NCBI GenBank assembly: GCA_963802575.1
Contig: CAWDJF010000005.1
Location: 124,001 to 188,000 of the forward strand
Reading direction: 5' to 3'
From: DATFTE01 sp963802575
Lineage (GTDB): Bacteria > Acidobacteriota > Terriglobia > Terriglobales > Acidobacteriaceae
DNA: 64,000 nucleotides
Shown here: piece after piece, positions 55,001-63,444 of the stretch
How positions within the stretch are numbered: position 1 is the stretch's first letter
Layout: each line of letters starts with the position of its first letter
Program-made: the position numbers and the translations under genes
Notes under the pieces: model-generated
Database searches by the model: none
Told to the model about the DNA's origin: nothing
What the model saw: only the letters and a program-made list of their open reading frames with translations

Positions 55001-55227
55001 CAACCCTGTATGCGGACGCGACGCGCGCCGACGCTCCTCCGACCAAGGCTCTACTGGATGCGACCGCCAGCGCGGAACAAGAGGCCACCACGGTGGTAAA
55101 GAGCTTCGATGCCATCAACAGTGCTGATCTGCCCGCATTGAATCAGTTGTTGCGTGGAGTGAACTTACCTGAGATTCGCGGAACCACAGATTCACAGCCC
55201 GGTGACGACGACGCCGATGTGGAATAG
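52036..55227 (+). CDS. Large secreted BNR/VPS10-type beta-propeller protein 1
   Basis: A 1063-residue exported protein. A TTG at 52036 with GGAG upstream gives a clean signal peptide ending AASSQ. An upstream TTG at 51979 lacks such a leader fit. Residues 40-760 hold about eleven Asp-box/BNR repeats, such as KSDDYGRTW, KSTDAGKTW, RSTDGGNTW, KTTDGGENW and RTRDGGKSW. This is the sortilin/VPS10-like two-propeller pattern. The C-terminal 300 residues have an FnIII-like LPGKYSARLTVNGHSYTEPF segment and a helical tail. Relatives are called glycosyl hydrolases, but no sialidase catalytic residues were identified. A paralogue follows after 43 bases. Confidence 0.82.
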   Translation: MIPTRRLVPVILACSLVLVFAHAASSQQFPENTYQGLRWRMIGPFRGGRTRALSGVPDQPNVFYIGQVNGGVWKSDDYGRTWNPIFDSQPTQSIGAIAIAPSDPNVIYVASGEGLHRPDLSVGNGIYKSTDAGKTWTHLGLREGQQIPALVVDPRDPNRLVAAVLGHPYGASEERGIYRSTDGGNTWKKVLSKDQNTGGSDVEIDPSNPDVLYAALWEAREGPWEDNNLFNGTGGGLFKSTDGGETWNPLTKGLPTNLVQINVAIAPSDPKRLYATLATTDREGLGVYRSDDAGESWSHVTTDPRAGMRIGGGDLPIPKVDPKNPDVVYSTSIVTMKSTDGGKTWISFRGAPGGDDYQNIWINPHDGNTILLVSDQGAIVTVNGGKTWGSWYNQPTAQLYHVGVTNTFPYRVCSGQQESGSVCILSRGNDGEITFRDWHPVGVIEYGYVAPDPLDPDVIYGAGRSEVSRFHWSTGQVQNITPIPLRTGKYRANRTEPIMFSPLNPHVMYYAANVLFKTTDGGENWETISPDLTREAPGAPPSVGKLFPEGADKQRGVIYAVAPSFKNESTLWAGTDDGQVWNTRDAGKHWNNITPPDLTPWSKVTQISASHFDDASAYVSVSRFRIDDLRPYIYRTRDGGKSWQTITTGLPSDAPVDTVREDPERKGLLFAGTENAVWVSFDDGDHWQSLQLNLPHTSMRDLWVHEDDLIVATHGRAFWILDDITPLRQLAASVVQADATLFRPGNAYRVRRDTNPDTPIPPDEPTALNPPHGAILDYYLAKPASGPVTLEILDSAGKLVRRYSSADKPDVTEEQLKSQLIPLYWIRMPKVLSTEPGMHRWVWDMHYPDPVATQHGYPIAAIPGDTPREPQGPHALPGKYSARLTVNGHSYTEPFTVVMDPRVKTTTAGLTQLFELETRLAALLTRTSQAVIQARSMRTQAQGLEGKATGSTADALKSFDQKVGAVLQSAVPSATTQTPTLTRVNGAASTLYADATRADAPPTKALLDATASAEQEATTVVKSFDAINSADLPALNQLLRGVNLPEIRGTTDSQPGDDDADVE

Positions 55228-55270
55228 ATCGACTCTTCGTCTTCGAGCTTTTTCCTGGAGGACTAGTCAC

Positions 55271-58200
55271 GTGCGAAAGACCGCCGTCTTGTTAGTTGTA
55301 GTGTGCCTAAGCGCTTTTGCGTCGGGTCAGAAGAAGAATCAATCGAAGCCGGCAGGATCGGGAAAGTCCAAGCAGAATGTTGCCAGCGATAAAGCCCTCG
55401 CAGCGAGCACCGATGCGAAAGCCGATCAAGACGATGACAAAGAGTCCAAGGGGCCCTGGAAGGGCCTGGAATATCGGCTAATCGGCCCCTATCGTGGCGG
55501 GCGCGTTGTGGCTGTGTCGGGCGTTGTCGGACAAAGCGACACCTACTACTTTGGTTCGACGGCCGGCGGAGTGTGGAAGACCACCGACGGTGGATTGAAC
55601 TGGAAGCCGATTTTCGATAAGCAAAAAGATGCTTCGCCTGCGATTGGCGCTATCGCCGTCTCGGAGTCCGATCCTAACGTGATTTATGTCGGAACCGGCG
55701 AAGCTTGCATTCGCGGCAACATCGTCGGCGGAAATGGTGTTTACAAATCCATTGATGCGGGCAAGACGTGGAAGTTTGCAGGGCTCGGCGATACCCATGC
55801 CATCGGCCGATTGATCGTTGATCCCAAGAATCCCGATATCGCTTTCGTCGCGGCCTTGGGACACCCTTTCGGCGACAACGAAGAGCGCGGAATCTTCCGA
55901 ACACACGACGGCGGCAAGACCTGGGATAAGGTCCTCTACAAAGATACGAAGACGGGAGGCATCGATATCACCTTCGATCCCAGCAACTCCAACATTCTCT
56001 TCGCCGGGATGTGGCAGGCACGGCGCACTCCTTGGGGCATGGACAGCGGTGGCCCTGGTAGCGGTCTGTATCGCTCGATCGATGGTGGCACCACCTGGAA
56101 ACAACTTAAAGGGCACGGGCTGCCCGAAGGGACTCTTGGGCGCATCGGTGTCACTGTGTCGGGTGCAAATCCGAACCGCGTGTGGGCCGTAATCGAAGCA
56201 GAAAAGGGCGGTATCTATCGCTCGGATGACGGCGGCGACAGTTGGCAACTTCTCACTGACGATCATCGGTTCCGGCAGCGCGCATGGTACTACTCGCACA
56301 TTTTCGCTGATCCGAAGTCTGCCGATTCGGTTTACATACTGAATACTGCAATCTACCGTTCGAATGACGGGGGAAAGACCTTCGCGCGCGTGCCGGCTCC
56401 GCACGGGGACAATCACGGCCTGTGGATCGATCCTACCAATCCCCAGCGCTTGATTAACGGCAACGATGGCGGGGCGACGGTTTCAACCAATGGCGGCGCG
56501 AGTTGGACCACGCAGTACAACCAGCCCACAGCGCAGTTCTATCACGTCAGCACCGACAATCGTTTTCCCTATTTCATGTACGGCGCGCAGCAGGATAATT
56601 CGACCGTTGCGATTGCCAGTGCGAGTCCCAACGGCGCGATTGACCGTCCCGACTGGTATGACGTCGGCGGCGGCGAGAGCGGCTACATCGCCGCAGATCC
56701 GAACGATCCGATGATCGTTTACGCCGGGTCCTACGGCGGCGAAATCAGCCGCTACAATCATCGAACGGGAGAGACACAGGCAATCAATCCCTGGCCTGTA
56801 AATCCCATTGGATGGCCCGCTGCCGATGTGAAGCATCGCTTCCAGTGGACTGAGCCCATCGTTTTTTCGCCGCACGATCCGAAGACGCTTTACTTCGCTG
56901 GGGAAGTACTCTTCAAAACGACAGACGCGGGCATGACCTGGGCCATCATCAGTCCCGACCTTACCCGTAACGACAAGAGCAAGCAGCAGGCGTCCGGCGG
57001 ACCGATCACGAAAGACAACACGGGAGTCGAGGTCTACGACACCATCTTCTCGGTCGTAGAGTCTCCAGTGCAAAAAGACTTGATCTGGGTTGGCACCGAC
57101 GACGGACTCGTGCAACTGACTCGCGATGGTGGCAAGCATTGGGAAAATGTAACGCCAAAAGCCATGCCGGATTGGGGTACCGTAAGCATGGTCGAGGCCT
57201 CTCCCCACGATGCGGGTACGGTCTATATTGCTGTGGAGCGCCACAAGCAAGACGACTTCGCTCCGTACATCTTCAAGACCAACGATTTCGGCAAGAGTTG
57301 GACGAAGCTTACTGACGGTATTCCGTCCAACAACTACGTGCATACTGTTCGCGTAGATCCTCGCCGTGCCGGATTGCTTTTCGCCGGAACGGAAATGGGA
57401 GTCTATGTTTCCTTCGACGACGGTACGCACTGGCAGTCTTTGCAGCTCAATTTGCCGCCTGCGCCGGTGAACGATCTGGTGGTCAAGAACTATGACCTGG
57501 TCGTGGCCACCCACGGCCGAAGTTTCTGGGCGATTGACAACATTACTCCGCTCGAGCAGTACACCGAATCCATCGCGCAGCAGGACGTACATCTGTTCAC
57601 TCCCGGTCCGGCGAGCCATACCGTCTTTGGAGGTTCGCCCTTTGCTTCCGGAAATGCCGGCAAGAACCCACCGGCTGGTGCGGTCATCGATTATTGGTTG
57701 AAGACCGAACTGAAGAAACCGGACGAGAAGAAGCCTTCCGGTGAGGATGATAAGAAAGCCGAAGCCGAAGAGTCGCAGATCACGCTCGAGATTCTGGACT
57801 CCTCCGGCAAAGCCATCCGCAAATTTCCCAAAAAGGCTGAAGAGGACGGCCCGGATGAAGGCGAAGGCCGTCGAGACAAGAGTGCAGGAAAGTTACCCTC
57901 CGATGCAGGGTTAAACCGCTTTGTATGGGACCTGAAATATGAGGGGTCGAGCAAAGTTCCGCACGCTCCTTTATGGGCGGGAAGCAACGATGGTCCTGAA
58001 GCTTTGCCGGGCACTTATCAGGTTCGGCTGACAGTTCTCGGTAAGAGCTATACCGCGCCGCTCGAGGTGAAAGCCGATCCCCGTTCGACTGTGAGCCAGG
58101 CAGACCTTGAGAAGCAGTTCGATCTGCTGATGAAGATTCGGGAGAAGCTCAACCAGACCGACGATACAGTCAATCAGATCCGCGATCTGCGCGCACAGAT

Positions 58201-58576
58201 CAACGGCATCAACACGCGGTTAAAAGACGATCCCCGTGAGAAGGCTATCGCGGATGCGGGCAAGGCGCTCGATAAGAAGATGACGGAGGTCGAAGAAGCG
58301 CTAATCCAGACCAAGGCCAAGAGCGGGCAAGATGTTTTGAATTACCCCATTCGCCTCAATAATCAGCTCGCAGCTCTGGGAGGCGTGGTTGCCAGCGCAG
58401 ATTCTGTGCCGACACAGCAGTCCTACGAAGTATTCGACATGCTAAGCAAAGCCATCGATGAGCAAACGGCCAAGTGGAAGCAGATTGTCGCAACTGATGT
58501 TAGCGCCTACAACAACCTGGTGAAGCAGCAGGATGTTCCGGCGCTGATGGTAATGAAGGCGTCCGCCGGTCAGTAA
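55271..58576 (+). CDS. Large secreted BNR/VPS10-type beta-propeller protein 2
   Basis: The 1101-residue paralogue of the preceding gene starts at a GTG with GGAGGA eight bases upstream. It has a signal peptide ending AFASGQ, then a Lys-rich linker. Asp-box repeats recur (KTTDGGLNW, KSIDAGKTW, RTHDGGKTW, RSDDGGDSW, KTTDAGMTW), and the LIGPYRGGRVVAVSGV opening parallels LRGGRTRALSGV-like text in protein 1. Distinctive are a charged insert (EKKPSGEDDKKAEAEE, near residue 820) and a C-terminal coiled-coil region of about 130 residues. Both genes are likely co-transcribed. A role in binding peptides or glycans at the surface is inference. Confidence 0.82.
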   Translation: MRKTAVLLVVVCLSAFASGQKKNQSKPAGSGKSKQNVASDKALAASTDAKADQDDDKESKGPWKGLEYRLIGPYRGGRVVAVSGVVGQSDTYYFGSTAGGVWKTTDGGLNWKPIFDKQKDASPAIGAIAVSESDPNVIYVGTGEACIRGNIVGGNGVYKSIDAGKTWKFAGLGDTHAIGRLIVDPKNPDIAFVAALGHPFGDNEERGIFRTHDGGKTWDKVLYKDTKTGGIDITFDPSNSNILFAGMWQARRTPWGMDSGGPGSGLYRSIDGGTTWKQLKGHGLPEGTLGRIGVTVSGANPNRVWAVIEAEKGGIYRSDDGGDSWQLLTDDHRFRQRAWYYSHIFADPKSADSVYILNTAIYRSNDGGKTFARVPAPHGDNHGLWIDPTNPQRLINGNDGGATVSTNGGASWTTQYNQPTAQFYHVSTDNRFPYFMYGAQQDNSTVAIASASPNGAIDRPDWYDVGGGESGYIAADPNDPMIVYAGSYGGEISRYNHRTGETQAINPWPVNPIGWPAADVKHRFQWTEPIVFSPHDPKTLYFAGEVLFKTTDAGMTWAIISPDLTRNDKSKQQASGGPITKDNTGVEVYDTIFSVVESPVQKDLIWVGTDDGLVQLTRDGGKHWENVTPKAMPDWGTVSMVEASPHDAGTVYIAVERHKQDDFAPYIFKTNDFGKSWTKLTDGIPSNNYVHTVRVDPRRAGLLFAGTEMGVYVSFDDGTHWQSLQLNLPPAPVNDLVVKNYDLVVATHGRSFWAIDNITPLEQYTESIAQQDVHLFTPGPASHTVFGGSPFASGNAGKNPPAGAVIDYWLKTELKKPDEKKPSGEDDKKAEAEESQITLEILDSSGKAIRKFPKKAEEDGPDEGEGRRDKSAGKLPSDAGLNRFVWDLKYEGSSKVPHAPLWAGSNDGPEALPGTYQVRLTVLGKSYTAPLEVKADPRSTVSQADLEKQFDLLMKIREKLNQTDDTVNQIRDLRAQINGINTRLKDDPREKAIADAGKALDKKMTEVEEALIQTKAKSGQDVLNYPIRLNNQLAALGGVVASADSVPTQQSYEVFDMLSKAIDEQTAKWKQIVATDVSAYNNLVKQQDVPALMVMKASAGQ

Positions 58577-58591
58577 CGGCGTTCTCGCAGG

Positions 58592-59551
58592 CTATCCGCC
58601 GTGGGCGCAAAAGAATTGCTCGCGGTGTTCTTGATCGCGAAACGCTTCGACTCCGCCCGGCCGCGTGGTGGAGAGAGCGCCCGCCAGGTTGCCGGCCTTG
58701 AGGCAGGTGAGCAGATCGGCGCGCAAAACATATTGCGAGAGAAATCCGGCATCAAAACTGTCCCCGGCGCCCACGGCGTCGACCGGACTTACCCGAGTTG
58801 CGGAGCTTTTGAAACGTTCGTGTCCACGCTGAGCCAGGGACCCCTCCTCCCCTAACTTCACCACTACCAGTGGGACCTTTTCAGCCAGGCGCTTCACGGC
58901 TTCCTCGAGATCATCGGTTCCGGCGATCTTCCGCGCCTCGCGCGCGTTAGGCAAAAAGACGTCGACATAGGGCCACAACGGCTCTAGGCCCTGCCACGAG
59001 TCGTCGGGGTCATCATTGGTGTCAAGAGAGGTCGTCAGCCCCGATTCCTTGAGTCTCTTGAATAGTTCGACCGCTCTCGAGCGTAGATTGTTTTGCAGAA
59101 AGTATGACGAGAAATGGAAGTGCTTCGAATCGGAAAGGTATTCAAAGTCGAGGTCCTCGTACGCCAGTTCGGCGATCGTGCCTGCGTAGGTGACCATATT
59201 CCGCCACTTGTCGCGCTGCAGGACCACGGTCAAGCCGGTTTGCGACGCACTTCGACAGGTTTGAACTCGTGAAATATCAACGCCACTTTTTTGCAGGTAG
59301 CCGAGCGCTATCTGACCCAAGGGATCGTCCCCGATCAGGGAAATGAAGCCCACTCGACGTCCGAGAGCAGCGAGATTGTGCGCAACAATCGTCGATGAAC
59401 CTCCCAGCGTCAGCATCATGCGCTCGGCAAGAAGCTCACGCTCGGGAGGAAGCTCCTCCGGCAAGCCATAGAGGATCAGATCGAGGTTGAGTTCTCCGGC
59501 AACTGTGACGTCGAAGCGTGGCATCGGCAGGGACATGATAACGAAAGCCAT
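58592..59551 (-). CDS. PfkB-family carbohydrate kinase
   Basis: A 319-residue ribokinase-like enzyme. VAGELNLDLIL opens the fold, and TLGGSSTIVAHNLAALG is the substrate loop (GG hinge). The PfkB signature DAVGAGDSFDAGF supplies the anion hole and catalytic Asp. It phosphorylates a sugar or nucleoside with ATP. The start is unclear: ATG codons at 59551, 59536 and 59524 are all in frame without a good ribosome binding site, and the fold begins right after the last. It stands divergent from gluQ with a 25-base gap, so the two promoters overlap. The substrate is unknown. Confidence 0.85.
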   Translation of the reverse strand: MAFVIMSLPMPRFDVTVAGELNLDLILYGLPEELPPERELLAERMMLTLGGSSTIVAHNLAALGRRVGFISLIGDDPLGQIALGYLQKSGVDISRVQTCRSASQTGLTVVLQRDKWRNMVTYAGTIAELAYEDLDFEYLSDSKHFHFSSYFLQNNLRSRAVELFKRLKESGLTTSLDTNDDPDDSWQGLEPLWPYVDVFLPNAREARKIAGTDDLEEAVKRLAEKVPLVVVKLGEEGSLAQRGHERFKSSATRVSPVDAVGAGDSFDAGFLSQYVLRADLLTCLKAGNLAGALSTTRPGGVEAFRDQEHREQFFCAHGG

Positions 59552-59576
59552 CGCTCGCGGACGGTAAAATGCAGGT

Positions 59577-60410
59577 GTGCCAAAGGATCTCTATCGCGGA
59601 CGATTAGCCCCCTCTCCCACAGGCTTACTACATGCCGGGCACGCCCGTACCTTCTGGACCGCTTACAAACGGGCGCGCGAGCACGGCGGCATACTAGTGT
59701 TCCGCAACGAGGATCTCGATCCCCAACGCTGCAAGCCGGAGTTTGTGGATGCGATGCTCGAGGATTTGCGTTGGCTCGGCATCCGCTGGAACGAAGGCGA
59801 CGACTGCGGTGGCCCGTATGGACCTTACTCGCAAAGCCAACGGCGAGCGCTTTACCTGGCGGCTTGGCGCCAACTGCGCGACCTGGGGGCAATTTATCCG
59901 TGCACATGCTCTCGCAAAGACGTCGCCATGTCTGCGTCCGCGCCGAATGAAGGAGATGACGAGCCTCTCTATTCCGGACGCTGTCGCTCCCGCACCGACG
60001 CGGCTGCGTTTGAGGAACCAGCGGGAGTGAATTGGCGCTTCCGAGTCCCCGATGACGAGAAGATCGCTTTGACCGACCTTCACCTTGGAACCCACGATTG
60101 GACTGCGGGACACGATTTCGGAGACTTCGTCGTCTGGCGACGCGATGACGTGCCGGCATATCAACTGGCGGTAGTGGTAGACGACGCCCATATGCGAATC
60201 ACTGAGGTAGTTCGCGGCGCCGATCTTCTGAAATCAACCGCACGCCAGCTATTGCTCATGCGCGCTCTGAACCTACCGACTCCCTCGTACTATCACTGCG
60301 ATCTGGTCCGCGACAACTCAGGCGCACGGTTGGCCAAGCGCCACGACGCTCTTAGCATCAGACATCTCCGCGAGCAGGGCTGGACTCCTGCTCAGGTGGT
60401 TGGGATTTAG
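59577..60410 (+). CDS. gluQ: Glutamyl-Q tRNA(Asp) synthetase
   Basis: The 277-residue enzyme is a GluRS catalytic core without the anticodon-binding domain. It attaches glutamate to queuosine in the anticodon of tRNA-Asp. APSPTGLLHAGH (11-22) is the HIGH motif and LAKRHDAL the KMSKS equivalent. A CxC...C zinc site is visible in YPCTCSRKD, with the later Tyr/Cys of LYSGRCR. The GTG start follows directly on the divergent PfkB gene. The length agrees with the YadB/GluQ family, so a full GluRS is excluded. Confidence 0.93.
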   Translation: MPKDLYRGRLAPSPTGLLHAGHARTFWTAYKRAREHGGILVFRNEDLDPQRCKPEFVDAMLEDLRWLGIRWNEGDDCGGPYGPYSQSQRRALYLAAWRQLRDLGAIYPCTCSRKDVAMSASAPNEGDDEPLYSGRCRSRTDAAAFEEPAGVNWRFRVPDDEKIALTDLHLGTHDWTAGHDFGDFVVWRRDDVPAYQLAVVVDDAHMRITEVVRGADLLKSTARQLLLMRALNLPTPSYYHCDLVRDNSGARLAKRHDALSIRHLREQGWTPAQVVGI

Positions 60411-60475
60411 CCAGGCGGACGCCTCTGCTGTTATACAATTCGCGCACGCGGCCCGTTTGCCGCGCCTTCCTTCCC

Positions 60476-60847
60476 ATGACCGACGCTGGAATTTCTGTTC
60501 CGATCGAAGGAGCCTGGCAGCTGCAATCCTACGCGCGCGGTGACGTCTCAACTGCCGTCACCGGTGTTCTGTTGCTGACCGCAGGTCAATGGTCGACCCT
60601 TTATTTCGTGCCCCAAGCAACGTCCGGAGAATATTGGGGAAGCGGCGAGTGTGGGCGATATACATTGCGAGGCGACCGCTTGACGTTCTTTCACCGTTAC
60701 ACCTTCCAAGGGGGAGGAGACCAGCCCATCGTGACGAACCTGGATTCGCAAATCGTGGAAGAATGCAGGATCGAGGCGTCCGGAGATCAACTCACCATCT
60801 ACTTTCCCAGCGGAAGTGTCATCCGCTGCCGGCGTCACCAAGAATGA
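60476..60847 (+). CDS. Lipocalin-like small protein of unknown function
   Basis: A 123-residue protein with no leader. Its pattern of short strands (GAWQLQSYARGD, GQWSTLYFVP, GRYTLRGDRLTFFHRYTF, DQLTIYFPSGSVIRCRR) matches the beta-strand run of lipocalin-like domains, which bind small hydrophobic ligands. A TATACAAT sequence lies about 40 bases upstream. The TGA overlaps the ATG of the amino-acid permease (ATGA), so its product level is tied to the transporter. Function is unknown. Confidence 0.6.
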   Translation: MTDAGISVPIEGAWQLQSYARGDVSTAVTGVLLLTAGQWSTLYFVPQATSGEYWGSGECGRYTLRGDRLTFFHRYTFQGGGDQPIVTNLDSQIVEECRIEASGDQLTIYFPSGSVIRCRRHQE

Positions 60848-62319
60848 CTAGACCTCCGGAAGGTGCACGCCCGGAATCGTTTCACCTACGGCGCGAGATC
60901 GGCCTTGGGGGACTAGTGGCCACCGGCGTAGCGGCGATGGTAGGAGTGGGGGTCAACATTCTGCCCTTCATGGTGCAGCGTTACCAGCCGGGAATCGGGC
61001 CGTGGGTTCCGGTTGCATATGTGGTGGCTGCCGTGCCCGCCGTGCTCGCAGCGCTTTGTTATGCCGCTTTGGTGTCGGCGATGCCACGCGCCGGCGGCAG
61101 TTATGTGAGCGTAAGTCGCGCCCTGAGCCCGTTCGCGGGCTTCATCGCCAGCTTCTCGCAGTGGTTCGGCCTTTCGATGGCGATGGGAGTGGTGGCATAT
61201 TTTCTGGTTCCCGTCCTGCGCGATCTTCTCTCGGCCTTGGGAATTTCGGCTGCGATGGAACTTGACCGCCCGATTCTTAGAATCATCATCTCTCTGCTGG
61301 CGATTTGGCTGGGTTGGTTGGTGAATCTGTTGGGCGTTCGCCTTTATGAACGCAGCGTAGTGCTGATGGCCGCGGTAACGATTATTGGTCCAGTCGTCAT
61401 GTCGGTCGCCGCGTTTATGCGTCCGTCGGCGAGCTTTGTTCCGGCGCCGGGCGAATCGGCTTTCCCACAATTCACCGTCAAGGCCTTCTTGGGAACCGCA
61501 GTGGTGCTGTTTTCCTCATTTATCGGATTTGACGCCATTTCTCAGGCTGCCGGAGAAGCGAGGCGAGTTTCTGATCTGGTGCGCGCCACCGTGATCGCCA
61601 TCGGTGGCGTTACTTTGTACTACATCGCCTTTGCATGGAGCGTTTATCACGCGGTATCGTGGCAGTCCATCTATCGTGCATCTTTGGTGCACGACATCTC
61701 CGCGCCAGGCTTGATGAGCCCGCTCCTGCCGCCATGGCTCGGGACGCTGATCCTTTTTTCCGTTACCATCGCAATTTTAAAAGTGCTGCCTGCTGTCATG
61801 CTGGGCAATTCGCGCACGCTCTACGCCTTCAGTCGGGACGGAATTCTCCCTAAGACACTGTCGCAGATTCATCCCAGATTTCGGATTCCTCACTACGCAC
61901 TGTTGCTCACCGCCGTCGCGGCGAGTCTTTGTGTGCTAGGTTGCAATCTAGCCGGAGATTTCTTCCTGGGCGTGGATTTGCTCGTGCTTTCTATGCTGGT
62001 AAATTTTCTTCTCATGGCGGTAGCGCTAATCACGTTTCCTTCGGTAAATCCTGAACTTTATCGCCAGATGACATTCCTTCGAGGCCGCAAGATGCAAGTT
62101 GCAGTCGCGGCAGCGACGATCGCATTGCTCACCGGGTTGCTTCTCGTGGAAGTGATCGGCGACTTGCGTTCGTCAACGCCGTGGTATTTGAAGTCTACGA
62201 CCAGTTGGTTGGTTGTCATGATTGGTGCCTGCGCCTTGTTCTGGCGCTTCCGGGTTGGTCTTCGTCAGCGAGGGCTTGATCCCAAGGCCGCAATTTTCGG
62301 AGAACTTCCTACGGAGTGA
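60844..62319 (+). CDS. APC-superfamily amino-acid permease
   Basis: A 491-residue inner-membrane transporter with about 12 helices. The APC opening GLGGLVATGVAAMVGVGV (helix 1, substrate loop) is followed by SAMPRAGGSYVSVSRALSP and later FSSFIGFDAISQAAGEARR in helix 6. It would import an amino acid or amine with a cation. It overlaps the preceding gene by 4 bases, and the flavin oxidase follows after 1 base. That tight run suggests the imported compound is oxidised next. The substrate is not known. Confidence 0.9.
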   Translation: MTRPPEGARPESFHLRREIGLGGLVATGVAAMVGVGVNILPFMVQRYQPGIGPWVPVAYVVAAVPAVLAALCYAALVSAMPRAGGSYVSVSRALSPFAGFIASFSQWFGLSMAMGVVAYFLVPVLRDLLSALGISAAMELDRPILRIIISLLAIWLGWLVNLLGVRLYERSVVLMAAVTIIGPVVMSVAAFMRPSASFVPAPGESAFPQFTVKAFLGTAVVLFSSFIGFDAISQAAGEARRVSDLVRATVIAIGGVTLYYIAFAWSVYHAVSWQSIYRASLVHDISAPGLMSPLLPPWLGTLILFSVTIAILKVLPAVMLGNSRTLYAFSRDGILPKTLSQIHPRFRIPHYALLLTAVAASLCVLGCNLAGDFFLGVDLLVLSMLVNFLLMAVALITFPSVNPELYRQMTFLRGRKMQVAVAAATIALLTGLLLVEVIGDLRSSTPWYLKSTTSWLVVMIGACALFWRFRVGLRQRGLDPKAAIFGELPTE

Positions 62320-62320
62320 A

Positions 62321-63442
62321 ATGCAGACCGCGGACGTAGCCATCGTCGGAGGCGGTATTATCGGGTGCTCCATTGCATTTCACCTCGCCGAACTAGGTGT
62401 GGAAAGAACTGTCGTCTTCGAGCGAAAGCACGTCGCCAGCGGCGCCACAGGCATTTGCCCCGGTGGCATTCGCCAGCAATTCGAGAGGGAAGCAGAGTGT
62501 GTTCTGGCGCAACGCTCAATGAGGTTTTTCGAACAGATCAACGAACGCCTGCTGCCGGAAACGCCATTTTTTCTGGAGCGGAGCGGATATCTTTTTCTCG
62601 CCGAGAGCGAGGGAGTTCTCGGCCGCTTCCGAAAGAATGTCGCAATGCAAAACCGGCTGGGTATTCCGTCCCGCATTGTGAGTCGAGAGGAAATTCATGA
62701 GATCGTTCCCAGCCTCGTGCTTGATGGCATCCTAGGAGGATCGTTTTGTTCTGAGGACGGATTCCTTGAAGATTGCGATGGTGTCACGAATCGAATGCTT
62801 CGTATCGCGCGGGACCGAGGTGCGAGACTTGTCTTGCAAGCAGTCACGAGCATTCAGCGGGATGAAGAAGGCTGGAAAGTTTCGACTCCAAGTGATTCGT
62901 GGATCGCCAAACATCTGGTGATCGCTGCGGGTGTCGATAGCCGCGAACTTGCTGGCCGCATTGGAGTCGATCTTCCCATAACACCCGAGCGCCGGCGGCT
63001 CGCTTACACGGAACCCTTCGCGGCGAGGGCGATGTGCCCGCTCGTGGTCGCGCTGGAACGCAGCTTTGCGGGAAAACAGCTCTTGAATGGCGTCTTTTAT
63101 CTAGGGTGGCTCGGGGAAACGGAGGATAGCGACAATCTGACTTTCACCGAGCGCGCTTTAAGCGCAGGTGAAACGTTTCTGCCTGCATTGGCGGAATTAC
63201 CTGTCCGCCGCGTCGTGGAGGGCTTCTATGACTCGACGCCCGACCACCGTCCCATTCTTGGCGCGGCCGGCCCGGGTCTATTTCTGGCGGCCGGATTCAG
63301 CGGACACGGATTTATGCTGGCTCCGGCCGTCGGCAAAATGATGGCGGATCTGATTGCCAATAGTCACGAAGATCCGTTGCTCGACGAATTCTCACTCCAC
63401 AGATTTGAGCAAGCCACATCCAAAGAAGGACTTCAGATCTGA
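62321..63442 (+). CDS. DAO-family FAD-dependent amino-acid oxidase
   Basis: The 373-residue flavoprotein starts at an ATG one base after the permease stop. The GGGIIGCS motif near residue 10 binds the FAD ADP part, and ERKHVASGATG continues the DAO pattern. The C-terminal PDHRPILGAAGPGLFLAAGFSGHGF is typical of sarcosine/D-amino-acid oxidases and related dehydrogenases. It probably oxidises an N-methylated or D-amino acid, or proline-like substrate. The gene order permease-oxidase supports uptake and catabolism of one compound. Confidence 0.88.
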   Translation: MQTADVAIVGGGIIGCSIAFHLAELGVERTVVFERKHVASGATGICPGGIRQQFEREAECVLAQRSMRFFEQINERLLPETPFFLERSGYLFLAESEGVLGRFRKNVAMQNRLGIPSRIVSREEIHEIVPSLVLDGILGGSFCSEDGFLEDCDGVTNRMLRIARDRGARLVLQAVTSIQRDEEGWKVSTPSDSWIAKHLVIAAGVDSRELAGRIGVDLPITPERRRLAYTEPFAARAMCPLVVALERSFAGKQLLNGVFYLGWLGETEDSDNLTFTERALSAGETFLPALAELPVRRVVEGFYDSTPDHRPILGAAGPGLFLAAGFSGHGFMLAPAVGKMMADLIANSHEDPLLDEFSLHRFEQATSKEGLQI

Positions 63443-63444
63443 CC

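Noticed and set aside
55478..57619. Minus-strand frames of 312 and 378 codons within the BNR/VPS10 gene
   Set aside because: They arise from the repeated, codon-biased plus-strand gene. The sense frame has a full set of Asp-box motifs.
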